Program-made: the position numbers and the translations under genes
The notes under the pieces: generated by a model
Seen by the model: the letters and a program-made list of their open reading frames with translations, nothing else
What the model was told of the DNA's origin: nothing
Database searches by the model: none
Assembly (NCBI GenBank): GCA_031284225.1
Contig: JAITAH010000369.1
Coordinates: 1 to 5,143 of the forward strand
DNA from: Dysgonamonadaceae bacterium
GTDB taxonomy: Bacteria > Bacteroidota > Bacteroidia > Bacteroidales > Azobacteroidaceae
Direction: 5' to 3'
Length of the DNA: 5,143 nt
In this document: positions 3,965 through 5,143 of the stretch, in pieces
Layout: every line of letters starts with the position of its first letter
Numbering within the stretch: position 1 is the first letter of the stretch

Positions 3965-4768
3965 TTAGGATTCAAAGGTTGACGGCTTTCTTGTTCGGTA
4001 AAGCTCCCTGTTCTTTTCATTTGACGTCGCCGGCGAAACTTCCTTAAAAGCATAGCGGCGCACTTCCCCCTGCGCCGTTTGCAAATACAAAAAACCATCG
4101 TCCGAAACCGATTGGATTTGAGCGTCGAAGTATCCCTGTTTATCTTTATACAGATAAAAACCGGTTTTACGGTACAAGGCGGCGTGATAAGCCGCAGAAA
4201 TGCTCTCGAAGTCCTCGTCTTTCAACTTCCGGTAGCCTTGCATGATTTTTTGATGCATTTTTTCCAACAACTCGTTTAAAGAGACGGATTTCCCCAGCAG
4301 GAGCTTCAAGGAAACCGGATTGGGCGCGTCGCTCGTAAAGACTTCCTGATTGACATTTACGCCGACGCCGACAATGCTCCGGATGATTTGCCGGTTCATC
4401 AGGTCGTTCTCAATCAAGATGCCGGCAATTTTCCGGTTTTCGTAATAAATATCGTTCGGCCATTTGATGGCGAAAGGTTGAAGTCCGTCTGCCACCGAAT
4501 CTAATGCTTCTTTAACGCCCAAAGCCACTACTTCCGAAAGGAGAAAATGCCGCTCCAACGCTAAAAAATCCGGATAGAAAACCATACTGCAAGTAAGGTT
4601 CTTTCCGGATTCCGCTTCCCAGAAAGCGCCTTTTTGCCCGCGTCCCGCCGTTTGTTCATCGGCAATCAACGTCGCGCCTTCCTCCAGCGTTTTTGTCATT
4701 GGATTTCCGGTTAATTCTTTCATCAACCGGTTGGTAGAATCGACGGTCTTTACCCGGATAATCTTCAT
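3965..4768 (-). CDS. birA: Biotin--[acetyl-CoA-carboxylase] ligase (BirA, no HTH)
   Basis: The enzyme makes biotinoyl-AMP and transfers biotin to a lysine of biotin-dependent carboxylases in the cytoplasm. The 267-residue product has STN (11-13), the biotinoyl-AMP loop GRGQKG (42-47), KWPND (102-106), KIAGILIE with the catalytic-type lysine K113, and GVGVNVN (134-140). A small C-terminal beta domain closes with YAFKEV (239-244). It lacks the N-terminal helix-turn-helix, so it should be a pure ligase without repressor function. The ATG at 4766-4768 lies 2 bp after the yraN stop, so the two form an operon. The end is odd: the family usually stops shortly after FKEV, but here SPAT is followed by a charged 19-residue tail (SNEKNRELY...FES). 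The left copy of the 25-bp repeat shows a stop at that very point. Confidence 0.93.
   Translation of the reverse strand: MKIIRVKTVDSTNRLMKELTGNPMTKTLEEGATLIADEQTAGRGQKGAFWEAESGKNLTCSMVFYPDFLALERHFLLSEVVALGVKEALDSVADGLQPFAIKWPNDIYYENRKIAGILIENDLMNRQIIRSIVGVGVNVNQEVFTSDAPNPVSLKLLLGKSVSLNELLEKMHQKIMQGYRKLKDEDFESISAAYHAALYRKTGFYLYKDKQGYFDAQIQSVSDDGFLYLQTAQGEVRRYAFKEVSPATSNEKNRELYRTRKPSTFES
4024..4048. repeat. Right copy of 25-bp direct repeat, within birA
   Basis: Exact match to 3359-3383 in the same orientation, with a 665-bp offset. On the minus strand it encodes FKEVSPAT of birA in the same frame as the remnant on the left, but the following codon is TCA (4022-4024) where the left copy has TAA. 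Confidence 0.9.
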
Positions 4769-4770
4769 TT

Positions 4771-5142
4771 TTATCTTCGATAAGTATTAACCGGCGGATA
4801 AAAAGCATCTTCAATATGTTCAATCTCAAACGCCGGCTCTTTTCCTGTGAGGGCAATAATGTCGAAACGCGCCGGCAAATCGACGTCGAAAGTCCGGATA
4901 TAGCAATCGGCGGCAGAAATAATATGCCGGATTTTCGCGTTATTCACAGAATCCGACGGCGATTCCCACCCGCCGTTCCGGGTTTTTACTTCTATAAATA
5001 CCAATTCATCAGCGGTTTGGGCAACGATATCCAATTCCAGATGTCCCCAACGCCAATTGAGATGCCGGATCCGGTAACCTTTCTCTTTTAGATATTTGAC
5101 GGCAACCGTTTCACCGGCTTTTCCTAACTCGTTATGTTGCGC
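4771..5142 (-). CDS. yraN: YraN family (UPF0102) putative nuclease-fold protein, start codon off the edge
   Basis: The visible 123 codons begin AQHNELGKAGE, which fits residue 2 of a YraN protein; the start codon should be the next codon to the right of the window. An internal TTG at 5032-5034 is not the start, because the conserved N-terminal half lies upstream of it. Motifs are GKAGETVAVKYLKEKGY, N-WRWGHLELDIVA (with the conserved E and D, about 37 and 39) and LVFIEVKTR (E and K, about 52 and 54). These are the PD-(D/E)xK-like residues of the family. Length is normal (about 120). YraN is widespread but its role is unproved; a link to DNA processing is inferred from the fold. It is 2 bp upstream of birA and probably co-transcribed with it. 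Confidence 0.92.
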   Translation of the reverse strand, partial: AQHNELGKAGETVAVKYLKEKGYRIRHLNWRWGHLELDIVAQTADELVFIEVKTRNGGWESPSDSVNNAKIRHIISAADCYIRTFDVDLPARFDIIALTGKEPAFEIEHIEDAFYPPVNTYRR

Positions 5143-5143
5143 C

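Noticed and set aside
3359..4048. Insertion sequence with the 25-bp repeat as target-site duplication
   Set aside because: 25 bp is long for an IS target duplication, the segment has no terminal inverted repeats that I can see, and it encodes no transposase; recombination or template-switch duplication fits better.

Overview
The window looks like a piece of a Bacteroidales (Bacteroidota) chromosome. This rests on the gene families, on a lipoprotein with an SPII signal, and on two promoters that fit the Bacteroidota pattern (TTG, about 20 bases, TAnnTTTG) in place of the E. coli type. The family or genus cannot be fixed from the sequence alone.

Layout. Bases 3-116 are the last 37 codons of a plus-strand protein that looks like the C-terminal coiled-coil end of an ABC-F ATPase. 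Bases 117-1007 are a repeat-rich accessory stretch. It holds a heptamer tandem repeat, six short GC-rich hairpins, three of them linked to the motif CCTRTCAATAG, one copy of the dispersed repeat whose minus-strand translation reads RHCEERSDEAIQ, and a 5'-truncated fragment (387-737) of a FISUMP-like surface-protein domain. Bases 1008-1155 hold a doubtful small secreted-peptide ORF. comF (phosphoribosyltransferase-like, minus strand) follows, divergent from a plus-strand pair: a lipoprotein with a BamE/SmpA-like N-terminal part and a long Pro/Ser/Thr/Arg-rich repetitive tail, then queH (epoxyqueuosine reductase) 3 bp downstream. Convergent to these on the minus strand are a small two-TM, PH-like membrane protein with its own promoter, then the pair yraN-birA (2 bp apart), with yraN running off the right edge apart from its start codon.

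The housekeeping genes (tRNA queuosine modification, biotin protein ligase, YraN, ComF) are ordinary for the phylum. The most informative structure is a 25-bp perfect direct repeat, 665 bp apart, flanking the PH-like gene. One copy is the 3' end of queH; the other lies in the 3' end of birA. Read on the minus strand, the queH copy spells a birA tail (AFKEVSPAT) followed immediately by a stop, whereas the birA copy lacks that stop and runs on for 19 extra residues. This suggests that queH and birA once overlapped tail to tail and that the PH-like gene and its promoter were inserted there with duplication of the shared end. No transposase, CRISPR array, RNA gene or complete new defence-type system is visible.
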